In this document: piece by piece, positions 35,655 to 47,502 of the stretch
How the letters are laid out: each line of letters opens with the position of its first letter
How positions within the stretch are numbered: position 1 is the first letter of the stretch
Assembly (NCBI GenBank): GCA_035610835.1
Contig: CM069446.1
Span: 67,875,062-67,939,061, forward strand
From: Ophiura sarsii
Taxonomy: Eukaryota; Echinodermata; Ophiuroidea; Amphilepidida; Ophiuridae
Length of the DNA stretch: 64,000 nt
Direction: 5' to 3'
The notes under the pieces: model-generated
Told to the model about the DNA's origin: nothing
The model's input: only the letters and a program-made list of their open reading frames with translations
Database searches by the model: none
Translations under genes and position numbers: made by a program

Positions 35655-35890
35655 CTCACTACCTAACGGGTGCAGTAGTTCGAATAGGACAAGATCCTGG
35701 CAGGAACAATTCAGACTGCGGTCCTGGTATTAGCTCAGCAACAATACAATCTACTAGTGTGATAGATGTGGAATGTGATCTTGAGGGACGTTATATTAGC
35801 ATTAATCTGCCATCTGGGAAATTTTTGATGTTGTGTGAGGTGAAGTCCTACCCTGGAGCGTGTACTGCCACTGACGATGGTAATACGTAA
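35655..35890 (+). CDS. HYR-lectin gene: F-type lectin exon 3 (probable last exon)
   Basis: Acceptor TTCTTGACATAG|CT at 35654. The translation begins SHYLTGAVVRIGQDPGRNNS (the Ser codon is split by the intron), continues with DCGPGISSATIQSTSVIDVE and ends LPSGKFLMLCEVKSYPGACT plus a short tail to TAA at 35888-35890. Together the three exons give a 145-residue FTP domain, the normal length. A donor after 35879 (G|GTAATA) is a possible alternative and would keep phase 1; conservation of both the stop and the donor-like bases with the copy at 1-148 leaves this open. Expected to be secreted, perhaps an adhesive or recognition lectin with HYR stalk modules (inference). Confidence 0.88.
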
Positions 35891-36465
35891 TGTGGTATTA
35901 ACAAATTAACAGCTTTATGGCCATATGGACATGTGTTTTGAACTCACCACCCATTTTTGGTCACGAAGCCTCCATCTCTCTCTATTAACTCAACAACTAA
36001 ATGTGGTAAAGCTATGGTTGTGGTGTCATGTGAAAGGGGATATGTTTCTTTTTTCTTTTTTCTTCTTTTTTTCCCCCATGCGTCCTTTCGCGCGCCACTC
36101 GCTCTGATGCAATGCATCACAAGTGGCGCGCGCGCCACCATTTGAGAAGGCCTGGTGTAAAATATTAAAATCTGGACATGCAACGGGAAGGGTGGCGAGT
36201 TCAAAACACAAGGCCATACACTACGCGGGAAGAAAAGACCAATTGCTGTATGTCCCGTGTGATCGCTTCGCATTTCCCCTCAATGCACGGGCTGATTCAA
36301 ATTCAAACTGTTATGCACGAGTGAAGGATTTGAAAGTAAAGGAATATGGAAAATAGTTATTACAAGAATGGTGGACATACAAGATATTGAAATTTAAGAG
36401 TTTGGACACATTAAACAGCCCTGTATACAATACAAGATCTTCATTTGTATCATATCGGTGCAATA
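35742..36465. repeat. start of duplicated block B
   Basis: 35742-35920 matches 1-175, including the last lectin exon. About 36220-36465 matches 6944-7155 (ACTACGCGGGAAGAAAAGACC..). The 6.7 kb present between these points in block A is absent here. Low-complexity T-rich sequence with inverted GGCGCGCG motifs lies at 36045-36140. Confidence 0.8.
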
Positions 36466-36699
36466 GGTTGGAGCGGACCTACGTCATGCCAGTGAAAACA
36501 ATAAAATGCCGGTGAAAACAAAAACAAAAACAACTTGCGCAGATCAATCAATTAAGGCAACCGCATATTGCGCCTACCGCGAATCAAGTGCGTAACGATT
36601 AGCGTTGAGTGCGTGAATGGAATGTTTTGCTTTTGAAACACGGGTTGCAAAGTAAATTTGCTCACAATAACTCAAAGCACCCGTATGTCCGCGCCCTCC
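36466..36699. mobile_element. 234-bp insertion with short inverted ends
   Basis: The left end GGTTGGAGCGGACCTACG and right end CGTATGTCCGCGCCCTCC are imperfect complements, bordered by TA. Block A reads straight through (CGGTGCAATTAATTTGAG at about 7150), so this is an insertion in block B after the duplication, or a loss in block A. Confidence 0.65.
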
Positions 36700-37482
36700 T
36701 ATTAATTTGAGTTGACAGAGTCAACAGCATTTTATGTTACATCAATCTGAAACAAGAGAAACTCACTGATGTGTAAATGTGTGTTATTTGAAATGCTTCA
36801 TTGATATCTACAGCTAACCCAAACCAAACCAAGGTGTATATACGTCTTGGTAAAATTCCAAGCAGTTTAATGCAATGCACTTTATGTTCGGAATCAAATG
36901 TCCCGCTCATTGGTGTACGACCCAACGCAGCGTAGTGTGCACGATTGTACTGTGCGATCGATAGCCCACCTGGTCATTAATAGTGTCAGTGTCTCTTTCA
37001 TCCCGCGTAATATATTAAAAATGTGATTTTTGAAAAGGGACAATTTTTTTAATGGTGCTAAGGCGACGAGAAAAAAACCCTGTTTTACGGGCGGCCGGAC
37101 CTGTCAAGTAGGGTCGGTCTGTCCGGCAGGGGCGTTGTTGGGATTTTTGGGCTTTTTACCTAAAATGTCACCAAAATCAGAGCAAAAATCTGGATTTTTT
37201 TTTCGACGGATTTTTACATGATTTGAACAATGTATAAAAAAAAATTAAAAAAAATGCAAAAAGCGGGTCGGTCGAGCCCGTAAAACAGAGGGGATTTTCT
37301 TCGTCTAATCATGGTTCATCTTCGTTGTTAGGGGGCATATTGGTCCAGAATTGTGCCAAAATGATTCATCCAAATGGCTATCTACCCTGTTTGGTCAGGA
37401 AATAATCGAAAGTCACTCTAAACTTATTCCAAGCTCTAAAGGACCAAAAAAAAGTGTATGACTTTCTTCTGTTGAGCACTTT
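36700..37482. mobile_element. truncated TA-flanked element (block B copy of 6735-7926)
   Basis: The right part and right terminal inverted repeat (CTTTCTTCTGTTGAGCACTT) are the same as block A; the left terminus is missing. It contains the TAA-flanked MITE at 37062-37305. Confidence 0.75.
37062..37305. mobile_element. TAA-flanked MITE, same site as 7509-7750
   Basis: GGCGACGAGAAA at the left and TTTTCTTCGTC at the right, TAA on both sides. It occupies the position homologous to 7509-7750, so the insertion is older than the A/B duplication. The inverted CCCTGTTTTACGGGC / GCCCGTAAAACAG arms are better preserved here than in block A. Confidence 0.82.
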
Positions 37483-37529
37483 ATTAATACGATGTATATT
37501 TTTGGAAAGGATATGACGGTCAGATAATC

Positions 37530-40500
37530 CTTTTTTTATAAATAATTAAAATATTTCAGTTTTAACAATTATACATGTGATGTTTGGAATTTGTGATGGC
37601 CATGCAGAATTTTCAAATGGCGTCCATCATAAAACTTATCAGAATTTAGTCTCTCAGATACTTCTTTGTTAAAAAAGTGAAGGAAAGAAACATAATCGTT
37701 TTCTCATTCCTGTATGTAACGTTTGATAGTTGGGTTGATTTTCCAACTCAACGTTTTAAGGATAAATAATTAATTGTTAGCAACACATGCGATGATTGGA
37801 ATTTTTAAAGGCCATGTAATGTAAAGAAGAATGTGCGGGGTTTGTTTCAAATAATGTATAAGTGTTAAAAATGTTAAGGACAAAGATATTATGATTTTCC
37901 TATGACTGTTTATAGCATTTAATCATTGGGTTGATTTAAGGATAAACACACTTAAAAAGACTTCGTTTGTTCAAATATTTCTTAAATGTTAAAAAAATGT
38001 CGTTTTCATGCCTGTATACATGGTATATAGCATTTAATAATTTTGGATTGATTTTCCAACTCAATGTTTTAAGCATAAAATATTTCATTTTTAACAACAT
38101 ATGTGATTTTATATATGTGATGATTGGAGTTTTTGATGGCCATGCAGAATTTTCAAATGGCGTCCATCATTAAACTTATCAGAATTTAGTCTCTCAGATA
38201 CTTCTTTGTTAAAAAAGTGAAGGAAAGAAACATAATCGTTTTCTCATTCCTGTATGTAACGTTTGATAGTTGGGTTGATTTTCCAACTCAACGTTTTAAG
38301 GATAAATAATTAATTGTTAGCAACACATGCTATGATTGGAATTTTTAAAGGCCATGTAATGTAAAGAAGAATGTGCGGGGTTTGTTTCAAATAATGTATA
38401 AGTGTTAAAAATGTTAAGGACAAAGATATTATGATTTTCCTATGACTGTTTATAGCATTTAATCATTGGGTTGATTTAAAGATAAACACACTTAAAAAGA
38501 TTTCGTTTGTTCAAATATTTCTTAAATGTTAAAAAAATGTCGTTTTCATGCCTGTATACATGGTATATAGCATTTAATAATTTTGGATTGATTTTCCAAC
38601 TCAATGTTTTAAGCATAAAATATTTCATTTTTAACAACATATGTGATTTTTTATATGTGATGATTGGAGTTTTTGATGGCCATGCAGAATTTTCAAATGG
38701 CGACCATCATAAAACTTATCAGAATTTAGTATCTCAGATATTTCTTAATATGTTAAAAAAGTGAAGGAAAGAAACATAATCGTTTTCTCATTCCTGTATA
38801 TAACGTTTAAACAATGGGTTGATTTTCCAACTCAACGTTTTAAGGATAAAATAATTAATTTTTAGCAACACATGCGATGATTGGAATATTTGATGGCCAT
38901 GCAGAATTGGCAACTCGTGTCAACCATACAACTTAAGCATAATGTGTGGGTTCTTTTTCAAATATTTCCTCTAAGTGTTAAAAATGTAAAGGAAATTATG
39001 ATTATTATTTTTCTCGTGACTGTTGATAGCATTTAATCATTGGGTTGATTTTAGGATAAACACACTTTTTAAGTGTTTTAAAACAGACTTCGTTTGTTCA
39101 AATATTTCTTAAATGTTAACAAATGTGGTTTATCTCATGCCTGTATATAGCATTTAATAATTTTGAATTGATTTTCCGAATCGTTTGAAGGTTAAAAAAT
39201 ACAATATTTTATTTTTAACAACACGTGTCTAACATACAACTTTAAGCAGAATGTGTGGTTTTTTCAAATATTTCTCAAGTGTAAAAAGTGAAGGAAAGAA
39301 ACATAATCGCGTTCTCATTCCTGCATGTAACGTTTAATCGTTGAGTTTATTTTCCAACTCAACGTTTAAAGGATATATTAATTCATTGTTAACAACGCAT
39401 GCGATAATTGTAATTTTTGATAGCCATGCAGAATTGGCAACTCGTGTCCAAGTCCAAGATAAAACTAAATCAGAATGTGTGAGGCTTGTTTCAAATAATG
39501 TATAAGTGTTAAACATATTAAGGAAAAATATATTATGATTTTCTCATGGCTGTTTATCGCATTTAATTATTTAGTTAATTTAAGGATAAACAAACTTAAA
39601 CATATTTCATTTGTTCAAATACCTCTTATATGTTAAAAAAATGACTGTATATAGCATTTAATAATTTTGGATTGATTTTCCAACTCAACATTTGAAGGAT
39701 AAAATAACTAATTTTTAACAACAAATTTGATGATTGGAATTTTTGAAGGCCATGTAGAATTGACAACTCGTGTCCATCGTACAACTTAAGCAGAATGTGA
39801 GGCTTGTTTCAAATATTTTATAAGTGTTAAAAATGTTAAGAAAAAGGATATTATGATTTTCTCATGACTGTTTATAGCATTTAATCATTGGGTTGATTTA
39901 AAGATAAACAAACTTAAACAGACTTCGTTTGTTCAAATACCTCTTAAATGTTAAAAAATTGTGGATTTTTCATGCCTGTATAGCATTTAATAATTTTGGA
40001 TTGATTTTTTCAACTCAACGTTTGAAGGATAAAATAATAATTTTTTAACAACAAATGTGATGATTGGAATTTTTAAAGGCCATGCAGAATTGTCAACTCG
40101 TGTCCACCATACAACTTAAGCAGAATTTGTGGGGTTTGTTTCAAATAATTTATAAGTGTTAAAAATGTTAAGGAAAAAGATATTATGATTTTCTCAGGTA
40201 TATATAGCATTTAATCATTGGGTTGATTTAAGTATAAACAAACTTAACTTAACTTCGTGTGGTCAAATACCTCTTAAATGTTAAAACAAATTGTGGGTTT
40301 TTTTCATGCCTGTATATAGAATTTATCAATTTTGGGTTGATTTTCCAACTCAACGTTTTAAGGATAAAATAATTCATGGTTAACAACACACGGGATGATT
40401 GGAATTTTCAATGGCCATGCAAAATTGTTAATGTGTGGGGTTTTTTTCTTCAAATATTTCTTAAGTGTTAAAAAATGTAAAGAAAAGAGATATTATGATA

Positions 40501-40835
40501 TTCTCATGAATGTTTATAGCATTTAATCATAGGGTTGATTTAAGGATAACCAAAACTTAAGCAGACTTCGTTTGTTCAAATATTTTGGGTTGATTTTCCA
40601 ACTCAATGTTTTAAGGATAAATATTTCAGTTTTAACAACACATTTAATGTTTGGAATTTTTGATGGCCATGCATAATTGGCCAATTGTGTCCATCATAAA
40701 ACAGAATTTGTGTTTTCAAATGTCAAGGAAAGATAAATTATGGTTTTCTCATGCCTGCCTGTATTTAGCATTTATAATCTTGGGTTGGTTTTCCAACTCG
40801 TATTTTTGATGGCCATGCATGGCGAAATGGCAAAT
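37530..40835 (+). repeat. satellite array (block B)
   Basis: The same ~210-bp family as block A. A 540-bp compound unit present once in block A (8041-8580) is present twice in tandem here (37597-38136 and 38137-38676 approximately), pointing to unequal exchange after duplication. Repeated open frames beginning MFKYFLNVKKMSFSC are products of the repeat. Confidence 0.88.
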
Positions 40836-40843
40836 CGTGTATA

Positions 40844-41272
40844 AAGGGTTCAACAAAAGAAAGTATACCACTTTGTTTATGTCAAGAAGAAAGGGCCAAT
40901 TGTTAACACACACATGCCGTATTTATCCCGTACTGATCACCGCGCATATCCCTCAATGCGCGGGCTAATTCAAATGTAAACTGATGCATGGGTGAAGGAT
41001 TTGAATGTAAAGGAATGTTATGGATGGGTAGAACATGGACAGATTAACCAAATCTTCTCGAGCTGTGTATTGAAAACGCGACTTTTGAAAATGGGATATT
41101 TTCCTTTAAATGGTGCTAATGATTTATCTTTGTTGTTAGGGGGCACATTTGGTATCAAATTATGCCTAAAAGATTCATCTAAATGCCTATCTAGCCTGTT
41201 TGGTCAACAACAAATTAAAATTTACTCAAAATGACATAAACAAAGTGGTATACTTTCTTTTGTTGAACCCTT
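40844..41272. mobile_element. TA-flanked inverted-repeat element, 429 bp
   Basis: A 41-bp terminal inverted repeat starts AAGGGTTCAACAAAAGAAAG and is perfect or nearly so at the right end, bordered by TA. It is inserted in a satellite monomer (CAAATCGTGTA | TTATAAAATGTAATCAG). It is a relative of 6735-7926 and lacks the nested TAA-flanked MITE at GGTGCTAATGATT (41117). Confidence 0.9.
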
Positions 41273-41316
41273 TATTATAAAATGTAATCAGAATGTGTTC
41301 TTTCAATATATCTTAA

Positions 41317-42374
41317 AGGAGGGGTCCCGCAAGCACAACATTGTGCATTATATGTTAGAAAAATAACTATCGAGCTCAACTTTTGTAATTATATGGCACA
41401 AAACATCACACAAAAACGAATAAAAACCACCATCTCTCAACATGCAATGTTTTAAAATTCGCGGCGATCGAAAGTCCGGGTGTCGATGAACTCATAGCTA
41501 TACAATGCACATGCTCAAATTTGAACACCGAAAATCATGACGTTATCTACACCGCGACTTTCGATCGCCGCGAATTTAAAACATTCCATGTCAGTTTGTA
41601 TCCGTTTTTATGACTAGTATGTTGATTTGCTCTACAGGGTGAGTCAAAAAAAAGTTTACCCTAATTGAAAAAATCTAAAAAAATATTTCTGACCACAAAA
41701 TCAAGACAAACAAAACTTTACATGATTGCGCCATTTCTTTGCTACCATCTGGAATAAAATCACGCTATTTGATAATACCGTTAAGTAATTATGACTATTT
41801 CTGTACAGTACCTGTTTTTTCACCTAAAACACGGTTTTTAATTTCGAGCTTAATAATGTTTACTAGGATTATGATGTAAAGCATTACACATCTTGTTTAT
41901 TAAAAGAATTAAGTAGACAATAGACTTGTTCAAAATTGTCTCCTAATAGATTAAAACAATAGACAGCTTTAAGGCCTATTTATGACACAATTACCACACT
42001 TTAATCATTTCATAACAAAGGAATTGATCCTTTTGCTGTCGGTTTTGTAATTTTTTATTGGTCGTATCTTATGAAATATAACGGTCAAGATCTGGAAGCG
42101 TGTTCGGACCTTAAATTGGTCACTTTTATTCAAAACAGCGTAAAATAAGTTTCCCTCAACCAATCTAAACCAGATAAAATTCATATTAAAGCTAATTAAT
42201 TTGTCTTCATAGCGTAGTAAATTGTTTTGAAAACAAACGAAAACTTTTCTAAAATAAATCGCTGAAGTTGAGTAAACTTTTTTTTTGACTCACCCTGTAT
42301 ATAATTACACAATTTGGGCTCCATAATTATTTTTCTAACAAATGATGCTCAATTTGTGCTTGCGAGACCCCTCC
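41317..42374. mobile_element. TTAA-flanked (piggyBac-like) element, 1058 bp
   Basis: The ends read AGGAGGGGTCCCGCAAGCAC and the complement of GTGCTTGCGAGACCCCTCC, with TTAA on both sides (41313-41316, 42375-42378). The monomer elsewhere reads TTTCTTAAATATTACAAAATG without an insert, an empty site. It contains a strong internal hairpin (AATTCGCGGCGATCGAAAGTC at 41456 and its complement at 41554-41577) and a nested mariner-type element (41635-42297). No transposase frame. Confidence 0.85.
41635..42297. mobile_element. nested Tc1/mariner-type element, 663 bp
   Basis: CAGGGTGAGTCAAAAAAAAG at the left and the complement CTTTTTTTTTGACTCACCCTG at the right, bordered by TA. CAGGGTG ends are typical of mariner-like transposons (established knowledge). 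It lies inside the TTAA element. No intact transposase is seen. Confidence 0.88.
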
Positions 42375-42476
42375 TTAAAATATTACAGAATGAAGGAAAG
42401 AAAAATTAGGGTTTTGTTATGCTTGTAATAACATTAACTCAAACGGCGTTTTAATCAAAAGATAATTCAGTGTTAA

Positions 42477-43262
42477 GGAGGAATTAGGGGTTGAGAGGTC
42501 TTATATGCCGGTTTTTGTTTTTTTAGGCTTTTAATCACAGCCCAGATAATTAGCTTTCATTTGCTTTAAAAATGAACAAAATCGGATATTCCTCTGCAAA
42601 GTTATGATATATTTTGGGCGTCGAAGTCCGTCGCGAAGTCGAAAATTTCGTATATCAACGGATGTATATAATTCTTATGTATTCGATTGTTTTAAGTATC
42701 TCATTTCTGGTCAAAAATGTCATAATTTATTTGATTACTCTAATAATTAATGCATTTAGTGTTCTAAGATGCCTTAAATAAGTGAAAACTTCATTTTTAA
42801 ATACAATGTAGTTAATTTGATACAAAAAATGACGATTAATTACCTTTAATGAGTATTAATTATTCGTATTTACTTATGACCCGACTTTTAACCGACGATA
42901 TCTCCGTAACTAATTTCGACCATTTTGCGACCGTGCGCGCAAAATATCTGGAAAATTTGGCCAGAATACTGTTAATAAGATAAGCTTTAGAATGAACTAG
43001 AATGGAGACTCTAACCCTATGAGAACATATTTTTTTACATCTTCGTAAAAAAAAGAACACAAAATCAAATACTTACCCTAGTTAATAGTGTCCAATTGCT
43101 TTGATCCTTGTTCATTCTATAGCTTTATCAATCAGATTTCATTTGCTCTTTGTCCCATTACTCAACCTACAACAAGTACATACCCAATTAACATTAACAG
43201 TACCTTTAATATGGGAAAAAAATTAGATTTAGTAAAATGTGCTCTCAACCCCTAATTCCCCC
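42477..43262. mobile_element. TTAA-flanked (piggyBac-like) element, 786 bp
   Basis: GGAGGAATTAGGGGTTGAGAG at the left against GGGGGAATTAGGGGTTGAGAG on the opposite strand at the right (20 of 21), with TTAA immediately outside both ends. The satellite consensus TTCAGTGTTAACGAAACATGTG (12285-12305) is the exact unoccupied site. Non-autonomous. Confidence 0.93.
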
Positions 43263-43266
43263 TTAA

Positions 43267-43395
43267 CGAAACATGTGATGATTGGAATTTCTAATAGCCA
43301 TGAAGCATTGGCAAATCGTTTCCATTATAAAACTAAAAGAAAGAATTTGGGTCTTTTTGTCCAAATATTTCTTAAATGTTAAGAAAGTGAAGTAA
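43267..43395 (+). repeat. satellite remnant between MITEs
   Basis: CGAAACATGTGATGATTGGAATTTCTAATAGCC continues the monomer interrupted at 42476 and matches 18082-18210 of block A. Confidence 0.8.
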
Positions 43396-43654
43396 GGCGA
43401 ATTTTTTTGCCGAAAATCAGTCGACATTTTTTTTTAACCATTTAAAAAAAAATTAAATTGGCCGAAAATCTTGTCGAAAACATTTGTTCACACATTTTTA
43501 AAAAAATTCCCGATTTATGCAGATTTTGGTGACATTTAAGGATTAAAAAAAAAAAAAATGAAAAATGAAAAGAAAAAAAACCCAAAACCCGACCGACCGA
43601 CCCTAATTGACAGGTCCGACCGCCCGTAAAACAGAGTGTGTTATTTTCGTCGCC
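43396..43654. mobile_element. TAA-flanked MITE, opposite orientation copy
   Basis: Ends GGCGAATTTTTT and TTTTCGTCGCC with TAA outside. Block A has the unoccupied site (GTGAAGTAAAGGAAAATTATG at about 18203), so this copy inserted after the block duplication, unlike the copies at 7509 and 37062. CCCGACCGACCGACCC and CCCGTAAAACAGAG mark the family. Confidence 0.85.
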
Positions 43655-43662
43655 TTAAGGAA

Positions 43663-45339
43663 AATTATGACCCATCACATCGAAACAGATCAGTTGCCGG
43701 CAAAACTTATTTGTATTTGCAGAATAGAACCGTGGCGGCCATCGTCGGTATACAGACATTTTAGAAGGATTTAATACCTCACAAGCTGCACAAAATCTGC
43801 GTTTGATGTTCTATTTCAATAAGTTTTTGGGGACACAACTGGTCTGTCTTGAAGTGATGGGTTACATTTATGTTTTTCATGCCTGTATATAGCATTTAAT
43901 AATATTGTTTTAAAGTAAAAGAGAAAAAAGAAAACAAGATCAAAATGTTTTCTCTGTCAAGATTGTTGTGTGCTTTATTGACTCACTTGTGGTAATAGGC
44001 TTTATTAAAATTATATTGATTTTAGGGAAAGTTTGTGTCCATTTGCCTTTTAGCCTAGAATGAGTCCTTCAGCCTTCTAACATATCGTATGTTCGACGTT
44101 AATGGGGCTTGTTATGTACTTCTATATCAATTTACACCCCGGCCCGCAGGGGACCCGGGACATGGCGAGGACCGGGAGTGTAGCGGGGACGTATAAACAA
44201 CGTTGCTTGCTATCATGCAGGGGCGTATAACTGGGCGCGAATTTATTAACCGTAAACAACATTTGGTCAAACATTGTATACATGTATACAATCAGTCTCA
44301 TCATGTATACTTTACGCTTTATTCCGTCAAGGTATCAAATGTTGTTTACGGTAAATAATATCGCAACCGGGACGTACCGGGGACTTACATCACTGAAAAT
44401 ATGAATACCCTTGGTCCCGTCTGGGGAGAGTGGGACTGTAACAGTGACGTTCGCTCATCCTTGGCTAAGAGGGGCCGGGACTGTAGCGGGGACGTGCACA
44501 AAATGTTGCCCGTCCTGCGGGGAACGTACGTAATTTGTACGTCCCGGCCCAAATCCCCGCTATTTACTCCTGGGTCCCCGGGCGTTGTAATTGATAAATG
44601 CATTACGGAGACAGTCTATTAACATTCCATTTCGCCACAATGACAGCATCTTTTGTCTTATACATGTAGTGTATAATAAGCAAATAACGTCCCCATTAAA
44701 ATACGTGTAAAAAGGCCATATTTCAAGACACCTTTTCTGCCCTCCGGTTACATTTATGGCATATAATACTTGTCACCTATTTTCAGTAAAGTATAAACTT
44801 TAATTCAAGCCTGATTTCATTAGGGGTTATCAAGCTAGATTTTCCGCAACGGACCCACAAACAGCGCCATCACTTTTCGCATTTTCTGGCATGCCAGTTT
44901 ACCATTGTAGGTGCAATGGATACCGGGAATGGATAGGTCCCATTCGTTCATTTTAATACAAAAATACCATCCCCGGAGAATAAATTCATCCGAAAACATC
45001 ACATCGTCAAGCTTAGCCTTTCAGGAACTATTACAGGATTACACGAATTGCGCATTGATTTGATGTGGTGCTCCCATATACAGACGATGGCCGCCGCGGT
45101 ATTTCAATGAATACTTTCACAATATACCGGCAGCACTGGCTTGAACGAGAAAAGTTAAAAATGTATTTATATTATCAACAGAAATAATAATTCCATCGAT
45201 TATCATCATTTAGTTTAATTTGTAGCACAACCTCATTATGTGTGTTACAGCGCTATTTCAAATTTAATGTTATCCACACGTGTGTTACGATCTTCTAAAC
45301 AACCTGAACACACTGTAGTATGAAAAGGTTACCGACATA
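43663..45339. repeat. duplicated segment (block B) with a GC-rich insertion
   Basis: Homologous to 18200-19230. Relative to block A there is an insertion at about 43999-44582 with repeated GGGACTGTAGCGGGGACGT words and a fold-back of ~130 bp inside it (44238-44368: TTATTAACCGTAAACAACATTTG against CAAATGTTGTTTACGGTAAATAA). 45200-45339 is unassigned. Confidence 0.7.
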
Positions 45340-45728
45340 CAGATTTGATAGATTGTTAAAATGATTACGCATTTATATTGCTAGACATATGGGATTTCAG
45401 AATATGTATGCCAATTAAAACCTAGTAGTGCCATACTTCAAGTACTTGTAGTATGATATTCAAAGTTCATGGTTTGTGCTTAGATTTAATATGAATTGAA
45501 AAAACAAATATACAGATCTAGTTGCGCTGATAAACTATATGGGCATGCATAAAAATATCTGAGTTTTAATTCACATTAATTCTAAATTGTAAACACAAAC
45601 CATGAACTTTGAATATCATCATACATTGTTTATGCATGGAATAATGACACTAGTAGGCATACTTGTTCTGAAATGCCATAATTCTAGCAATTTAAATGCG
45701 TGATCTTTTTTGAAATCTATCACAGTCT
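45340..45728. mobile_element. fold-back MITE, ~390 bp
   Basis: TAGATTGTTAAAATGATTAC at the left pairs with GTGATCTTTTTTGAAATCTA at the right; the arms continue through GCATTTATATTGCTAG. Inner arms (CAAAGTTCATGGTTTGTG at 45460-45477, with its exact complement at 45597-45614) show that nearly the whole element is self-complementary. Confidence 0.82.
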
Positions 45729-47502
45729 GGTTGCCGACAGCGCCGCTAGCGTTGAGAACTGCTGTTGCCGGGGTAGACCAAGAAAACGATCGATAGCGAA
45801 TAACAATAAACTGTGTGCATGGTGTGAGCTGCTTCCTATCTCCTATGGTATACTAGTCTCAGACCGGGATTATATAATTATGGGATAGGTCACTCCTCAG
45901 ACAAAATTTCGCCTACTAAAACCAAATTCACGGGTGAAGTTTTTATAGGGGCGCACTATCATGGTCGTAGCAATTCAGACGACATAATACGTGGTGGTTT
46001 TTATAGGCTCAAAATATGATTTGTGGCGTAGAAATAGTATATCAAAATTGGTTATTTAAAATTAATTTACGTAGCACAAAATACGAATTTTAAATTGTGG
46101 ATGGCTTCGTCTGGCAGTGACAGAGGAGGGCGTGGCGTTATTTGCATTTCATGAATATTGTAATCAGATCAATTTTGAAGGACGCCGGATCGCGACTATC
46201 ACATCGTGTGAGGTCATGAATAGTAATGGCTGAATATTCATTCACAACGAATGATTGACAGTTTACGCTTAACTTCTGGGTGAAGGACTGATAGAGTGCG
46301 CTATACTGTAAAACAAAATCTCAACAATAGGCAGATATGAGAGTCACCCTCCTGTCAGAGCAGAAGGAGAACCAACGTGATATGTTATCATGTTTTATCG
46401 AGTACCGTCTTGTAGCTCCGTCTCCGGGAAAATGTGTGCACATGTACGCATGAACGGTGGTAAGTACGTGAACGCTGGGCAATTGATTCACAGGAGACTG
46501 TCGCCCTCTCTAGCTTGCTCCTCTGTGCCGGTGGTTTCAGTCAACATTGATTACGCATGATCGTTCCAAAAATCGCGAAAGGGGGGGGGGGGGGCTCAAT
46601 ACCGTGTCCGCGGAAATTTATGTCCGCAATTTCCCAAAATTATGGGTGTTTTTTGAAGCTATGTCCGCGATTTCAAATAGGGGTGTTTTTTGACGAGGCT
46701 ATGACCGCGAAGAAGAAAAAAAAGTTATTGTGTCATATCAAATTGTCCTGGGTAAACTAATAGGAAAAAGAGGTATTTTGAACCAGATGTGTCCTCGATT
46801 TTTCGCAAAAAGGGGAACTTTTTAGAAAGTGTCCTGGAAATGGTGAAAGAGGGGGTTATTTTCAGAAAGAAATGTTCCCAAAATTGTCCGCGAAATGCTG
46901 TCAAATAGGGGGGTATTTCAAGATCTTGGAACGATTATGTATTACCCCTCTGAATACGAAGAAAGAACACCGGGACTCTGTGATATTACTGGGATTCTTA
47001 TTGTTGGTATGTGCATCACATTCGGAAATTGGTGTAAATCACAGTGCAATTATTACATCTAGATGTATATATATAGTTAGGAGGGGAAGGTTGAACATAC
47101 TGGTAGCTCTGGTACCGAGCTGCGAGCGTAGCGAGATGCGACCAATGTTTAGCATGTTTAGAGGGGCACACAGTTTTGGGCTATTGACAGTAACAGTTCA
47201 GTAACATTGTTATTAACATGATATAATGTATAATTATGGGATTATCTTTCCCTCTATTTCAACAGGTTGATCATGTAGATGTCACTGAAACTGTATAACA
47301 TCATTTAGTATGTGACCACCGAGTGGAAGTTCCGTAATAATAGCGTAAGGGAAACATGGACAGCTTAAGAATTTGGGGAAGGATTTGGACAAAGCACAGC
47401 AGGGCAGGAGACTAATTTTGATTTTCTGAAAGAATTTACAACCCCCCCCCCCCCCCCCCCCTCTCCCTGTTTGGATGATGCGTATTAATAGCTCTCTCTT
47501 TA
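45729..47502. other. duplicated flank, no gene
   Basis: 45729-46365 is unassigned. 46366-47060 and 47071-47500 match block A segments at 19262-19525 and 21131-21590. A G-run (46569-46582) and a C-run (47442-47461) are simple repeats. The extra ~430 bp at 46560-46980 (GTCCGCGATTT-type degenerate repeat) is absent from block A. Confidence 0.6.

Noticed and set aside
35279..35659. Long open frames on both strands over the CCA/CCATAA microsatellites
   Set aside because: Translation is poly-Val or poly-Thr from simple repeats; the real exon starts at 35655 after a splice acceptor.
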